Positions 9,272-17,280 of a DNA stretch of 64,000 bases are shown one piece after another. The notes below the pieces were generated by a model. It did not search any database. It was not told the DNA's origin and was given only the letters and a program-made list of their open reading frames with translations. The stretch comes from Solirubrobacter sp963736505 (lineage in GTDB: Bacteria; Actinomycetota; Thermoleophilia; Solirubrobacterales; Solirubrobacteraceae): positions 1,922,001 to 1,986,000 of the forward strand of contig CAVTOZ010000003.1 of assembly GCA_963736505.1 (NCBI GenBank), read 5' to 3'. The first letter of the stretch is position 1. Each line of letters starts with the position of its first letter. The translations under genes and the position numbers were made by a program.

Positions 9272-10060
9272 ATGGCAAAGGCTTCCGGGACACGCTCCGA
9301 CCGCCGCGAGGAGGCCCGTGCGGCGCGCAAGGAGCTCGAGCAGCGCGAGGCGGCCGCGGCCGCCCGCAAGCGGCGGCTGCTGCAGCTCGGCGGGCTCGTG
9401 GGGCTCGCCGCGGTGGTCGTGGTCGTCGCGATCGTGATCTCGTCCGGCGGCGCCAAGGCGCCGGCCAAGAAGGCGAACGAGAACGTCGCGGGCCAGAGCC
9501 TGGCGGCGGCGGAGTTCGCCGGGATCCCGCAGAGCGGCGCCGTGCTGGGCGATCCGAAGGCCGCGCACACGCTCGTCGAGTACGGCGATCTCGTGTGCCC
9601 CGCGTGCAAGGCGTACTCCGACGACATCCTGCCGCCGCTGATCCAGAAGTACGTGCGCACCGGCAAGCTGCGGATCGAGTTCCACGCGTTCCAGTTCGTG
9701 CGCCCGTACTCGCAGCTGGCGGCGCAGTACTCCGAGGCCGCGGCGCTGCAGGACAAGGGCTGGAACTTCGACCGCATCTGGTACATCAACCAGGGCGACG
9801 AGAGCACCGACTACGTCAACGAGGCGTTCGCGCGCAAGGTCGCCTCGGGCGTGCCCGGGCTGGACGCGGACAAGCTGATCGCCGACAGCAAGACGGCCGC
9901 CGTCAAGGCCAAGGTCGCGGCGACCGGCGCGAAGTTCCAGAGCCTCGGGCTCAACTCGACGCCGTCGTTCACCGGCGGCCCCACCGGCGGGACGATGAAG
10001 TCCGTCGACCTCAGCCAGAACCCCGACAAGGCGATCGCGGACCTGATCTCAAGCCACTGA
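9272..10060 (+). CDS. Membrane-anchored DsbA-like thiol-disulfide oxidoreductase
   Basis: 262 residues. A charged, alanine-rich cytoplasmic N-terminus (about 40 residues) precedes one membrane span, then an extracytoplasmic thioredoxin-fold domain with the redox motif CPAC in YGDLVCPACKAY and a DsbA helical insert. A cis-proline candidate is in LNSTPSFTGG. This is the actinobacterial DsbA/Thioredoxin_4 architecture; it would form disulfides in exported proteins and be reoxidised by VKOR, one of which is encoded at 47292. The 3' end overlaps the convergent reductase gene by 12 bases. Confidence 0.88.
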   Translation: MAKASGTRSDRREEARAARKELEQREAAAAARKRRLLQLGGLVGLAAVVVVVAIVISSGGAKAPAKKANENVAGQSLAAAEFAGIPQSGAVLGDPKAAHTLVEYGDLVCPACKAYSDDILPPLIQKYVRTGKLRIEFHAFQFVRPYSQLAAQYSEAAALQDKGWNFDRIWYINQGDESTDYVNEAFARKVASGVPGLDADKLIADSKTAAVKAKVAATGAKFQSLGLNSTPSFTGGPTGGTMKSVDLSQNPDKAIADLISSH

Positions 10061-10828
10061 GCGTGCGACGAGGTCGCGCTCCTCGGGCCCGAACCACGGC
10101 GCGGCGCCGGCGGCGGCGTTCTCCGCCGCGCGCTCGGGCCTCGACGTGGCGGGGATGGCGACCGTGCAGCGCGGGTCCGACAGGGCCCACTTGATCAGCG
10201 CCTGCGCCCACGTGGTGACGCCGAACGGCTCCAGCGCGGCGAGCACGTCGCGCGGCGGCTCGCGGCGCACGAGCGCGCCCTCGCCGAGCGGGCGCATCAC
10301 GAGCACGCCGAGGTTCAGCTCGGCGGCGAGCGGCAGGATCTCGCGCTCGACCTCGCGCTGGCGCGGGTTGTAGGGGATCTGGATCGCGTCGATGCGGCCG
10401 CTGCGCATGACCCGCGCCAGCTCGCCGAACGCCCCCGCGCTGTAGTGCGTGGCGCCGATCGCGCGGACCCGGCCCTCGCCCTTGAGGCGCTCGAGCATGG
10501 CCAGGTGCGCGGCCGTGTTGACGAGGTTGTGGACCTGGTAGAGGTCGACGTGGCCGAACCAGCGCAGCGCGGCGGCGGCCTGGGCCTCGCCGTCGCCCGG
10601 CGTCCAGATCTTGGTCGCGACGTACGCCTCGCCGCGGCGATCGCCGAGCGCCTGCGCGAGCAGCCGCTCGGCGTCGCCGTACATCGGCGAGCTGTCATAG
10701 AGCCGGATCCCGGCGGCCAGCCCCGCGTGCACGGTCGCGTCCGGGTCGGCCGCGCGCTCCAGCGTCTGCCAGGTGCCCATCCCGACCACCGGGACGGGCT
10801 CGCCGGCCAATATCCGCGTCTCGATCAT
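10049..10828 (-). CDS. Aldo/keto reductase, third gene of the PadR operon
   Basis: Small aldo/keto reductase of 259 residues. The catalytic Asp and Tyr are in YDSSPMYGDAE, Lys in VATKIW and His in LYQVHNL. The ATG overlaps the stop of the MFS exporter gene by four bases, so it is probably co-transcribed with PadR and MFS. It could modify or detoxify a compound that the exporter handles; this is inferred from context only. Confidence 0.88.
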   Translation of the reverse strand: MIETRILAGEPVPVVGMGTWQTLERAADPDATVHAGLAAGIRLYDSSPMYGDAERLLAQALGDRRGEAYVATKIWTPGDGEAQAAAALRWFGHVDLYQVHNLVNTAAHLAMLERLKGEGRVRAIGATHYSAGAFGELARVMRSGRIDAIQIPYNPRQREVEREILPLAAELNLGVLVMRPLGEGALVRREPPRDVLAALEPFGVTTWAQALIKWALSDPRCTVAIPATSRPERAAENAAAGAAPWFGPEERDLVARSVA

Positions 10829-12423
10829 GCCGCGACCGGCTCGGCGACGGGCTCGGCGACCTTGCGCGACGGCTGCTGGATCGCGAAGCACGCGGCGGCG
10901 GCGAGCAGCAGGACCGCCGAGGGGACGATCAGCGACCAGCGCATCGCCGAGACGAACGCGAAGTCGAACACCTCGCGCGCGACGGCGGCGACCTCGTGGG
11001 CGACCTGCGCCGGCAGCCCGGCGGGCGGGTGCGCGCCGGTCTGGCCGGCGCCGACCTCCAGGCCGCCTCCGGCGGCGCTGCTGAAGCCGTCGACGAAACC
11101 GCCGCGCGCCTGCGCCGGCAGCTCGTGCGCGCGGGCGACCGCCTGGTCGTGCAGCGAGGCGGCGAGCCGGTTCTGCAGCACGGCGCCGATCAGCGCGCTG
11201 CCGACGGCGCCGCCCAGCTGCCGCGTCGTGTTCAGCAGCCCGGAGCCCGCGCCGGCGAGCTGCGGCGGCACCTTCCCCATCGCCATCGTGATCATCGGGA
11301 CGAAGATGCAGCTGACGCCGAGGCCGCCGAGCATCATCCCGGGCACGAACGTCCAGCGCGACGTGTCGGTGTCGGCGATCACGGCGAGCAGGAGCATCCC
11401 GACCGCGAACAGGGTCAGGCCGGTCATGAGGATGTACTTGCCGCCGATCCGGTCGGTCAGGCGGCCCGAGAGCGGCGAGAAGACCATCGAGACGAGCGAG
11501 AACGGGACGTAGACCAGGCCCGCCTGCAGCGCGGTCAGGCCGAGCACCGACTGCAGGTAGATCGTGAACGGCAGGAACAGGCCCGCCACGCCGACGTGCA
11601 CCGCCGCCGCCACGGCGAGGATCAGGCCGTAGTTGCGGTCCTTGAACAGCGCGAACGGCACGAGCGGCTCGCGCCCGCCGCCCTGGCGTCGCGACTGCAT
11701 CCAGATGAACAGCGCGAGCAGCAGCGCGCCACCCACGAGCAGGGCGATGATCCCCGGGCCCCAGTCGTAGCGCTGCCCTTCGATCAGCGCGAACGTGATC
11801 GCCGTCAGCGCCAGCGTCGAGAGCAGCACGCCGCCGACGTCGATGCGGTGGCGGCGGCCAGGCCGCAGGTCCGGCACGAGCCACAACGTCAGCCCGATCG
11901 AGAGGATGCCGAACGGGACGTTGACGAAGAAGATCCCGCGCCAGTCCCAGTGCGTGACGATGAAGCCGCCGAGCGTCGGACCCGCCACGGCCGCCACGCC
12001 GGCGACCACGCCGTTGATCGCGAACGCGGAGCCGCGCTTCTCGGGCGGGAACAGCGGCAGCACGATCGCCAGCGGCTGCGGCGTCAGCAGCGCCGCGCCG
12101 AGGCCCTGGACGGCGCGCGCGGCGATCAGCGTGCCGGGGCTGCCGGCGAGTCCGCAGGCGGCCGAGGCGAGCGTGAACAGCGCCGTGCCGGCGAGGAAGA
12201 CGTTGCGCGGGCCGTAGATGTCGCCGAGCCGGCCGGCGGTGATCAGGCTCACCCCGAGCACGAGCACGTAGGCGTTGATCACCCACAGCGCCTCGTCGAT
12301 CGAGGCGTGCAGCGAGTCCACCAGCTGCGGGATCGCGACGTTGACGATCGTCACGTCGAGCAGCGTCATGAACAGCCCCAGGCTGAGGACCGTCAGTGCC
12401 GCAAACGGGTTGTCGCGCCTCAT
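10825..12423 (-). CDS. MFS drug exporter, DHA2 (14-span) family
   Basis: Proton-driven multidrug efflux protein of 532 residues, the length of 14-span DHA2 transporters. Family motifs are visible: LDVTIVNVAIPQL (motif D1), AGRLGDIYGPR (motif A) and a motif-C-like GPTLGGFI. The start ATG overlaps the PadR stop by four bases. PadR-type repressors often control such exporters and respond to their substrates. Confidence 0.92.
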   Translation of the reverse strand: MRRDNPFAALTVLSLGLFMTLLDVTIVNVAIPQLVDSLHASIDEALWVINAYVLVLGVSLITAGRLGDIYGPRNVFLAGTALFTLASAACGLAGSPGTLIAARAVQGLGAALLTPQPLAIVLPLFPPEKRGSAFAINGVVAGVAAVAGPTLGGFIVTHWDWRGIFFVNVPFGILSIGLTLWLVPDLRPGRRHRIDVGGVLLSTLALTAITFALIEGQRYDWGPGIIALLVGGALLLALFIWMQSRRQGGGREPLVPFALFKDRNYGLILAVAAAVHVGVAGLFLPFTIYLQSVLGLTALQAGLVYVPFSLVSMVFSPLSGRLTDRIGGKYILMTGLTLFAVGMLLLAVIADTDTSRWTFVPGMMLGGLGVSCIFVPMITMAMGKVPPQLAGAGSGLLNTTRQLGGAVGSALIGAVLQNRLAASLHDQAVARAHELPAQARGGFVDGFSSAAGGGLEVGAGQTGAHPPAGLPAQVAHEVAAVAREVFDFAFVSAMRWSLIVPSAVLLLAAAACFAIQQPSRKVAEPVAEPVAA

Positions 12424-13001
12424 GAGACCGCCTTCAGCTGCCGCTCCTGCGCCCAGGTCAGGGCGCCTGACTCGAGGTCGGCGACGATCGCCTTGACCCA
12501 CGCGAGCTCGGCTGCCGCGAGCGCCTTCGCGTACTCGACCTCGACCACGTGGACGCGCTGGAAGCCCGGCCACTTGTCACCTGTCAACACGGAGTCGTGG
12601 CCCGCGATCTCGGCCTCCAGCGCGACGACCCGGAGCCGGAGCAGGCGCTCGGCGTCCTGCGGCGGCAGGCTCGAGAGGAACTGCGCGGCGGCCATGAAGC
12701 GCGGTGGCTCGTAGCGGTACTCGGTGATCAGCCCGCGCAGCTCGGCGTCGAACGCGTCGCGGCCCGCGTCGGTGAGCCGGTACATCGTGCGTTCGGGGCG
12801 CCGCCCCTCGCGCGAGGTCTCGACGGCCTCGATCAGCCCGTCGCGGGCGAGCCGCTCGACGGCGTGGTAGAGCGAGCCGCGCTTGAGGTTGAGGACGACG
12901 TCGTAGCGCCGCTCGTTGATCAGGCGCGACATCTCGTAGGGGTGCATAGGACGCTCGTGCAGCAGCGCGAGCGTGGTGAGAGAAAGATGGTTCAGTCGCA
13001 T
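12420..13001 (-). CDS. PadR-family transcriptional regulator
   Basis: 193 residues with an N-terminal PadR winged helix (LLHERPMHPYEMSRL, LKRGSLYHAVERL, RTMYRLTDAG) and a helical dimerisation tail, the PadR subfamily-2 layout. It is the first gene of a PadR-MFS-reductase operon. Its ATG directly abuts a perfect palindrome (13002-13017), which is probably its own operator. No leader or Shine-Dalgarno is available there, so the message may be leaderless. Confidence 0.92.
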   Translation of the reverse strand: MRLNHLSLTTLALLHERPMHPYEMSRLINERRYDVVLNLKRGSLYHAVERLARDGLIEAVETSREGRRPERTMYRLTDAGRDAFDAELRGLITEYRYEPPRFMAAAQFLSSLPPQDAERLLRLRVVALEAEIAGHDSVLTGDKWPGFQRVHVVEVEYAKALAAAELAWVKAIVADLESGALTWAQERQLKAVS

Positions 13002-13017
13002 TAGTTCAGGTGAACTA
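13002..13017 (-). promoter_or_regulatory. Palindromic operator at the head of the PadR operon
   Basis: TAGTTCAGGTGAACTA is a perfect seven-base inverted repeat around GG, ending one base before the PadR ATG. On the coding strand it is preceded by TATA, so a -10 element (TATAGT) overlaps the left arm. This is the expected layout for autorepression by PadR. Confidence 0.6.
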
Positions 13018-13101
13018 TATAGCCCGGGTCAAGTCGGGTTGCTCATCTTGCGAGCGTCGGCATAGGGTCGCCTCACACGCACCGACGACGGGAGGGCCGG
13101 G

Positions 13102-14181
13102 ATGTCGGACCAGTTCGCGGGGACGTTCACGGGTGTCGATTCGGCGGACGCGACGAAGACGCGCATCGCGCTGCACGCCAACTCCGCCGACATGATCGTG
13201 GGCGGCGACGGCCGCGGCGGCGACCTCAAGCTCCTCGACGACGGCGGCGTCACGAAGATCCACCTCGACGCGGGCGGCGCCGAGGGCTCGGGCGTGTCCG
13301 TGCCCTCCACCGCCACGATCAAGCTCAACGGCAACGGCAGCGTGACGGCCGGCGGCCACAAGACGGCCGGCAAGGTCGAGCTGCACAACGGCACCGACAA
13401 GTCCTCCGTCTCGCTCGGCGGCGGTGAGACCGGCGACCTGTACCTGCGCAACCAGGCCGGCAAGTTCACGCTGGCGCTGCGCGCCGTGGAGAACAACCTG
13501 GCGGGGATCTGGGTCGGCGGCAGCGGGCAGGTCGGCCTGCTGACATTGCGGAACGGGAGCGGCAAGGACACCGTGACGCTCGGCAGCGGCGACACCGGCG
13601 ACCTGTACCTGCGCAACAAGAACGGCGACTTCACCGTCGCGCTGCGCGCGGTCGAGAACGACACGGCGGGGATCTGGGTCGGCGGCAGCGGCCAGAACGG
13701 GCACGTGATCCTCCGCAACGCGGCCGGGGCCGACCAGATCCACCTCGACGGCAAGGCCGGCGACATCATCCTCGCCAACGCCGACTGCGCCGAGGACTTC
13801 GAGATCGTCGAGGACGTGCCGGCCGGCACCGTGATGGCGATCGCGCCCGACGGCCGCCTGTGCGCGAGCGCGGCGCCCTACGACCGCCGGGTCGCGGGGA
13901 TCGTCTCCGGGGCGGGCGACACGCGGCCGGGGATCGTGCTCGGCCGCAGCGCGGCCGGCGGGCGGCGGACGCCGATCGCGCTGGCGGGCCGCGTCGGCTG
14001 CCTCGTCGACGCGCGCTCGGAGGCGATCGAGGTCGGCGACCTGCTGACCACCGCGGCAGAGCCGGGACATGCGATGCGGGCAGGCGACCCGCTGCGCGCG
14101 TTCGGCGCCGTGATCGGCAAGGCGCTCGCACCGCTGCGCGGCGACACCGGCGTCATCCCCGTCCTCGTCGCGCTGCAGTGA
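13102..14181 (+). CDS. Repeat protein with a tail-spike-like C-terminal domain
   Basis: 359 residues, no signal peptide or membrane span. The N-terminal two thirds is Gly/Asp-rich and beta-like, with two copies of a roughly 53-residue repeat (GDLYLRN...FTLALRAVEN...AGIWVGGSGQ, starting near residues 112 and 166) and weaker IHLD/LRN units around them. The C-terminal 130 residues (VAGIVSGAG, IALAGRV, GDLLTTAAEPGHAM, GKALAPL) resemble the C-terminal domain of phage tail fibres and Peptidase_G2-type proteins, some of which self-cleave. The ATG has a strong ribosome site (GGGAGGG). It heads an operon with a metzincin protease; function unknown. Confidence 0.75.
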   Translation: MSDQFAGTFTGVDSADATKTRIALHANSADMIVGGDGRGGDLKLLDDGGVTKIHLDAGGAEGSGVSVPSTATIKLNGNGSVTAGGHKTAGKVELHNGTDKSSVSLGGGETGDLYLRNQAGKFTLALRAVENNLAGIWVGGSGQVGLLTLRNGSGKDTVTLGSGDTGDLYLRNKNGDFTVALRAVENDTAGIWVGGSGQNGHVILRNAAGADQIHLDGKAGDIILANADCAEDFEIVEDVPAGTVMAIAPDGRLCASAAPYDRRVAGIVSGAGDTRPGIVLGRSAAGGRRTPIALAGRVGCLVDARSEAIEVGDLLTTAAEPGHAMRAGDPLRAFGAVIGKALAPLRGDTGVIPVLVALQ

Positions 14182-14182
14182 G

Positions 14183-14917
14183 ATGGCGTCGTTCTCATTG
14201 AGGCAGGCGGCCAAGGACGGCGGCTTCAACGGCGGCTTCAGCCTCTGCCGCCACATCTACGGCTACCGGCAGGGACATCTGCCGAAGAACCCGGCCGGGG
14301 CCGGGACGCGGATGTCGCTGCGCCAATGGGCCGGTCTGGGCCAGGGCAACAGCTTCAACCTGAACGTGATCGCGGTCGGCGTCGAGTCCTTCACGAGCGC
14401 CGACTTCGACGAGATGGACACCGCCGTCGGACGCATGCGCGAGGTCTACGGCGCGATCGGCGTCGGCGTGAAGTGGGTCCTCCCCTTCAAGATCGACACC
14501 GCCGACGCGCAGGGGCACGACGTGCTCACCAGCGAGGACGAGATCGACGACCTGCTGTCCGGCTGGGCGGTGGAGAACGGCGGCATCGACCTCTACTTCC
14601 CCGCCGGCTGGAGCTTCTCGGGCGACGAGGCGGGCCTGCTCGGCCTGTCCGTGATCGACGGCCCGTGCCCGTTCTCCAAGGACGTCAAGGGCAACAAGGG
14701 CTCCTGCGTCGGGCTGACCGGGCAGACGAGCGCCCGCAGCGCCTCGCACGAGGTCGGGCACTACCTGGGGCTCGAGCACCGCCAGGACGAGAACTACGAC
14801 CTGATGGCCCAGACGCAGTTCGCGAAGGACCCGAAGTGGCAGCAGGTCGGGTTCGACCCCGACCAGGCGAGTGCCGTGAAGCTGCACTGCATGGTGCTGA
14901 AGTGGTGGATCGCATGA
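14183..14917 (+). CDS. Metzincin-type zinc metalloprotease
   Basis: 244 residues. The zinc site HEVGHYLGLEH spans residues 189-199 and fits HExxHxxGxxH, with a likely Met-turn at Met208 in YDLMAQ, which together define metzincins. There is no signal peptide, which is unusual because most metzincins are secreted. The N-terminus (SLRQAAKDGGF) is unlike common prodomains. It starts one base after the repeat protein and overlaps the next gene by four bases, so the three products probably act together. Substrate unknown. Confidence 0.8.
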   Translation: MASFSLRQAAKDGGFNGGFSLCRHIYGYRQGHLPKNPAGAGTRMSLRQWAGLGQGNSFNLNVIAVGVESFTSADFDEMDTAVGRMREVYGAIGVGVKWVLPFKIDTADAQGHDVLTSEDEIDDLLSGWAVENGGIDLYFPAGWSFSGDEAGLLGLSVIDGPCPFSKDVKGNKGSCVGLTGQTSARSASHEVGHYLGLEHRQDENYDLMAQTQFAKDPKWQQVGFDPDQASAVKLHCMVLKWWIA

Positions 14918-15747
14918 GCCCGGACGACCCCCTGCGCCAGGTGGTGACCGCCGGACCGCGCGGCTCGCGGCTGCAGGCGCTCGCGCAGGTTCCCCACGCG
15001 CTCGACGCCGCCGCGCTCGCCACGCTGGGAAAGCTCGCCGGCGACCGGACGGAGGACGCGGTCGTGCGCGCGGCCGTGATCGTCCACCTCGCCAAGCGCG
15101 GGCAGCCCGCGCAGGCGGAGGCCGATCCGCCGCCGGCGGTGCGCTCGGCGCTCACGCGCGCCGCCGAGGTGCTGCACGCCCAGACGCTCGTCGCCGGCTA
15201 TGAGGCGGGGAAGGCGCCTGAGCCGCTGGCGCGCCCGGAGGTCGCCGCCGCGCCGGCCGACGGCGCCCCGATCGAGGTCTTCGCGGTCGCCGATCCCGAC
15301 GTGCGCCGGATCGCCGCCGCGGCGGCGCCGTCGCTGCGTGCCTCGCCGCATCTCGTCGGGCTGCGCTGCGGCCGCAGCGAGCTGGCGCTGCTCAGCACCG
15401 CGGCGCGGCTCGATCCCGCCGCGCTGTTGCGCGCTCCCGGGCGGGTCGGGCAGGTGGCGGTCCACCACACCGCGGAGCGCGACGCGTGGACGGTGCCGTT
15501 CGACGTCCTGACCGAGCCGGCCGGCGACGCGATCCACGTCGCGGTGCTCGACGAGCGCGGCCGCACGCGCTTCGCGGGCGAAGCGCGGCGCGCCGCGGCC
15601 GGCCTGGCGTTCACGGTTCAGGCGGTGACGGCGCCCGGCGTGGCGCCGGTGTCGATCGCCGGCACGGTGACGGCCGGGGTGGTGACCATCACCGGCGCCC
15701 GCAGCGGAGCGAAGGCGCCCCCCAGCCGCGCGCCGGCGCGGTCATGA
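14914..15747 (+). CDS. Unknown protein, third gene of the metzincin cassette
   Basis: 277 residues, Ala/Arg-rich, no signal peptide or membrane span. The first 90 residues look helical (possibly HEAT-like). The C-terminal half (residues about 150-260) is rich in beta-type segments such as VGQVAVHHTAERD and IHVAVLDERGRTRF. I do not recognise the family. It overlaps the protease gene by ATGA and so is part of the same operon; an inhibitor, chaperone or adaptor of the protease or repeat protein would fit but is speculation. Confidence 0.7.
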   Translation: MSPDDPLRQVVTAGPRGSRLQALAQVPHALDAAALATLGKLAGDRTEDAVVRAAVIVHLAKRGQPAQAEADPPPAVRSALTRAAEVLHAQTLVAGYEAGKAPEPLARPEVAAAPADGAPIEVFAVADPDVRRIAAAAAPSLRASPHLVGLRCGRSELALLSTAARLDPAALLRAPGRVGQVAVHHTAERDAWTVPFDVLTEPAGDAIHVAVLDERGRTRFAGEARRAAAGLAFTVQAVTAPGVAPVSIAGTVTAGVVTITGARSGAKAPPSRAPARS

Positions 15748-15903
15748 CGAATCGCCGGGGTCGTCGTCCTCGTCGGGCGGCTTGGCCGCTTCGCCCTGCG
15801 GCGACTCCGCGGACGCCTCGTCCTCTTCTTCGCGCTCGTCGTGCGAGCGCATCGCGTCGCGCACGGAGTCGATGTTGGGCTTGGGTCGTCGCGGGTCGGG
15901 CAC
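15742..15903 (-). CDS. Small acidic protein downstream of the aminotransferase
   Basis: 53 residues from a GTG at 15903. It begins PDPRRPKPNIDSVRDAM and ends in an Asp/Glu/Pro-rich tail (DEREEEDEA, DEDDDPGDSS), so it is probably disordered. The start lies ten bases after the aminotransferase stop and in the same direction, which supports co-expression. Codon pattern is plausible, but the short length leaves doubt. Confidence 0.45.
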   Translation of the reverse strand: MPDPRRPKPNIDSVRDAMRSHDEREEEDEASAESPQGEAAKPPDEDDDPGDSS

Positions 15904-15913
15904 GACGGTTCGC

Positions 15914-17116
15914 CTACCCCCGGATCGCCGCGCCCAGACGAGCGGCGCCTTCGAGCAGCTCCTCGGGCGACTCGGTCGCGAACGAGACGCGCAGCGTCTC
16001 CGGCCGTCCCGCGCCCGCGTAGAAGAAGCGTCCCGGGACGAACGCGACGCCGCGCTCGAGCGCCGCGGGCAGCAGCGCCTCGGAGTCCATGCCGTCGGGC
16101 AGCGTGACCCACACGAACAGGCCGCCCTCGGGCTCCGTCCACGTGCTGCCTTCCGGCAGGTGCGCCGCCAACCCCGCGAGCAGGGCGTCGCGCCGCGGGC
16201 GGTAGTGCTCGGCCAGGCTCGCGATGTGCGCGCCGAGGTCGTGGCGCGCCAGCCACACGGCGGCGGCGAGCTGGTTGATCGTCGGCGAGTGCAGGTCGGC
16301 GGCCTGCTTGGCCACGGCGAGCGGCGCGAACAGCGACGCCGGCGCGCGCACGTAGCCGAGCCGCAGCCCCGGCGAGAGCACCTTCGAGAGCGTCTGGATG
16401 ACGAGCGTGCGGTCACGCGCCGCCGGGTGCGCGCCCAGCAGGTCGACCGGCTCGCCCTCCAGCCGCAGCGCGCTGTACGGGTCGTCCTCGACGAGCCACA
16501 GGCCCGCCTCGGCGGCGGCCTCGGCGATCGCGGCGCGGCGCTCGGCGCTCATCGTGCGGCCCGTCGGGTTCTGGAACGTCGGGATCAGGTAGGCGACCTT
16601 GGCACGGTGCGCGTGCGCGAGCTCGATCAGCGCCTCGGGCTCAAGGCCGTCGTCGTCGGACGGGACGGCGACCGGGCGCGCGTCGGCGAGGCCGAAGGAC
16701 TGCAGCGCAGCGAGGTACGTCGGGTCCTCGACGAGCACGACGTCGCCGGGGTCGAGCAGCGCCGAGGCGATCAGGCCCAGCGCCTGCTGGGAGCCCGTCG
16801 TGATGAGCACCTCGGCGCCGGTGCACGGCAGGCCGCCGGCGCGGAAGCGCTCCGCCAGCAGCTCGCGCAGGCCCGGGTCGCCCTCGGTGCGCGAGTACTG
16901 CAGCGCGCGCCGCGCCTGCGGGCCGGCGAAGACCTCCGCGAACGCGGCCGCGAGCCCTTCGACGTCGAACGTGTCGGCCGCGGGCAACCCGCCGGCGAGC
17001 GAGATCACCTCGGGCCGGGACGCCTGCTCGAGCAGCTCGCGGACCGGCGAGGACTCGGTGCCGGCGAGGCGGCGGGACAACGTGGCGCCGGATTGCGGCG
17101 GAAGCGAGACAGCCAT
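15914..17116 (-). CDS. PLP-dependent aminotransferase, class I/II (2-aminoadipate transaminase-like)
   Basis: 400 residues. The N-terminal SLAGGLPAADTF and the PLP lysine motif QTLSKVLSPGLRLGY are typical of the group containing alpha-aminoadipate aminotransferase and the domain fused in MocR regulators. Other cofactor contacts include IPTFQNPTG and VEDDPYSALR. There is no HTH domain, so it is an enzyme rather than a MocR regulator. It probably exchanges amino groups between a branched, aromatic or long-chain amino acid and 2-oxoglutarate; the exact substrate is unclear. Confidence 0.9.
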   Translation of the reverse strand: MAVSLPPQSGATLSRRLAGTESSPVRELLEQASRPEVISLAGGLPAADTFDVEGLAAAFAEVFAGPQARRALQYSRTEGDPGLRELLAERFRAGGLPCTGAEVLITTGSQQALGLIASALLDPGDVVLVEDPTYLAALQSFGLADARPVAVPSDDDGLEPEALIELAHAHRAKVAYLIPTFQNPTGRTMSAERRAAIAEAAAEAGLWLVEDDPYSALRLEGEPVDLLGAHPAARDRTLVIQTLSKVLSPGLRLGYVRAPASLFAPLAVAKQAADLHSPTINQLAAAVWLARHDLGAHIASLAEHYRPRRDALLAGLAAHLPEGSTWTEPEGGLFVWVTLPDGMDSEALLPAALERGVAFVPGRFFYAGAGRPETLRVSFATESPEELLEGAARLGAAIRG

Positions 17117-17280
17117 TCTGGCCTTTCAGGGTCAAGAGGACATGGCACACCCACCGCCCTCCCCGGCTGAACGACCGGGTCTTACGGGGCGGCGGAGCGG
17201 GCTACTCGCCGGATAGGTGCCATCCCGACAATCGTACTTCCGAGTGCAAGCGTCCGCTCGACCCGCTAGACCTGTGGGGC

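Noticed and set aside
13010..13195. 61-codon frame beginning at GTG 13010
   Set aside because: It starts inside the PadR palindrome and overlaps the well-supported repeat-protein gene in another frame.
13102..15747. Prophage remnant
   Set aside because: Only one protein has tail-like features; there is no integrase, capsid, portal, terminase or lysis gene nearby, and the flanks are ordinary genes.
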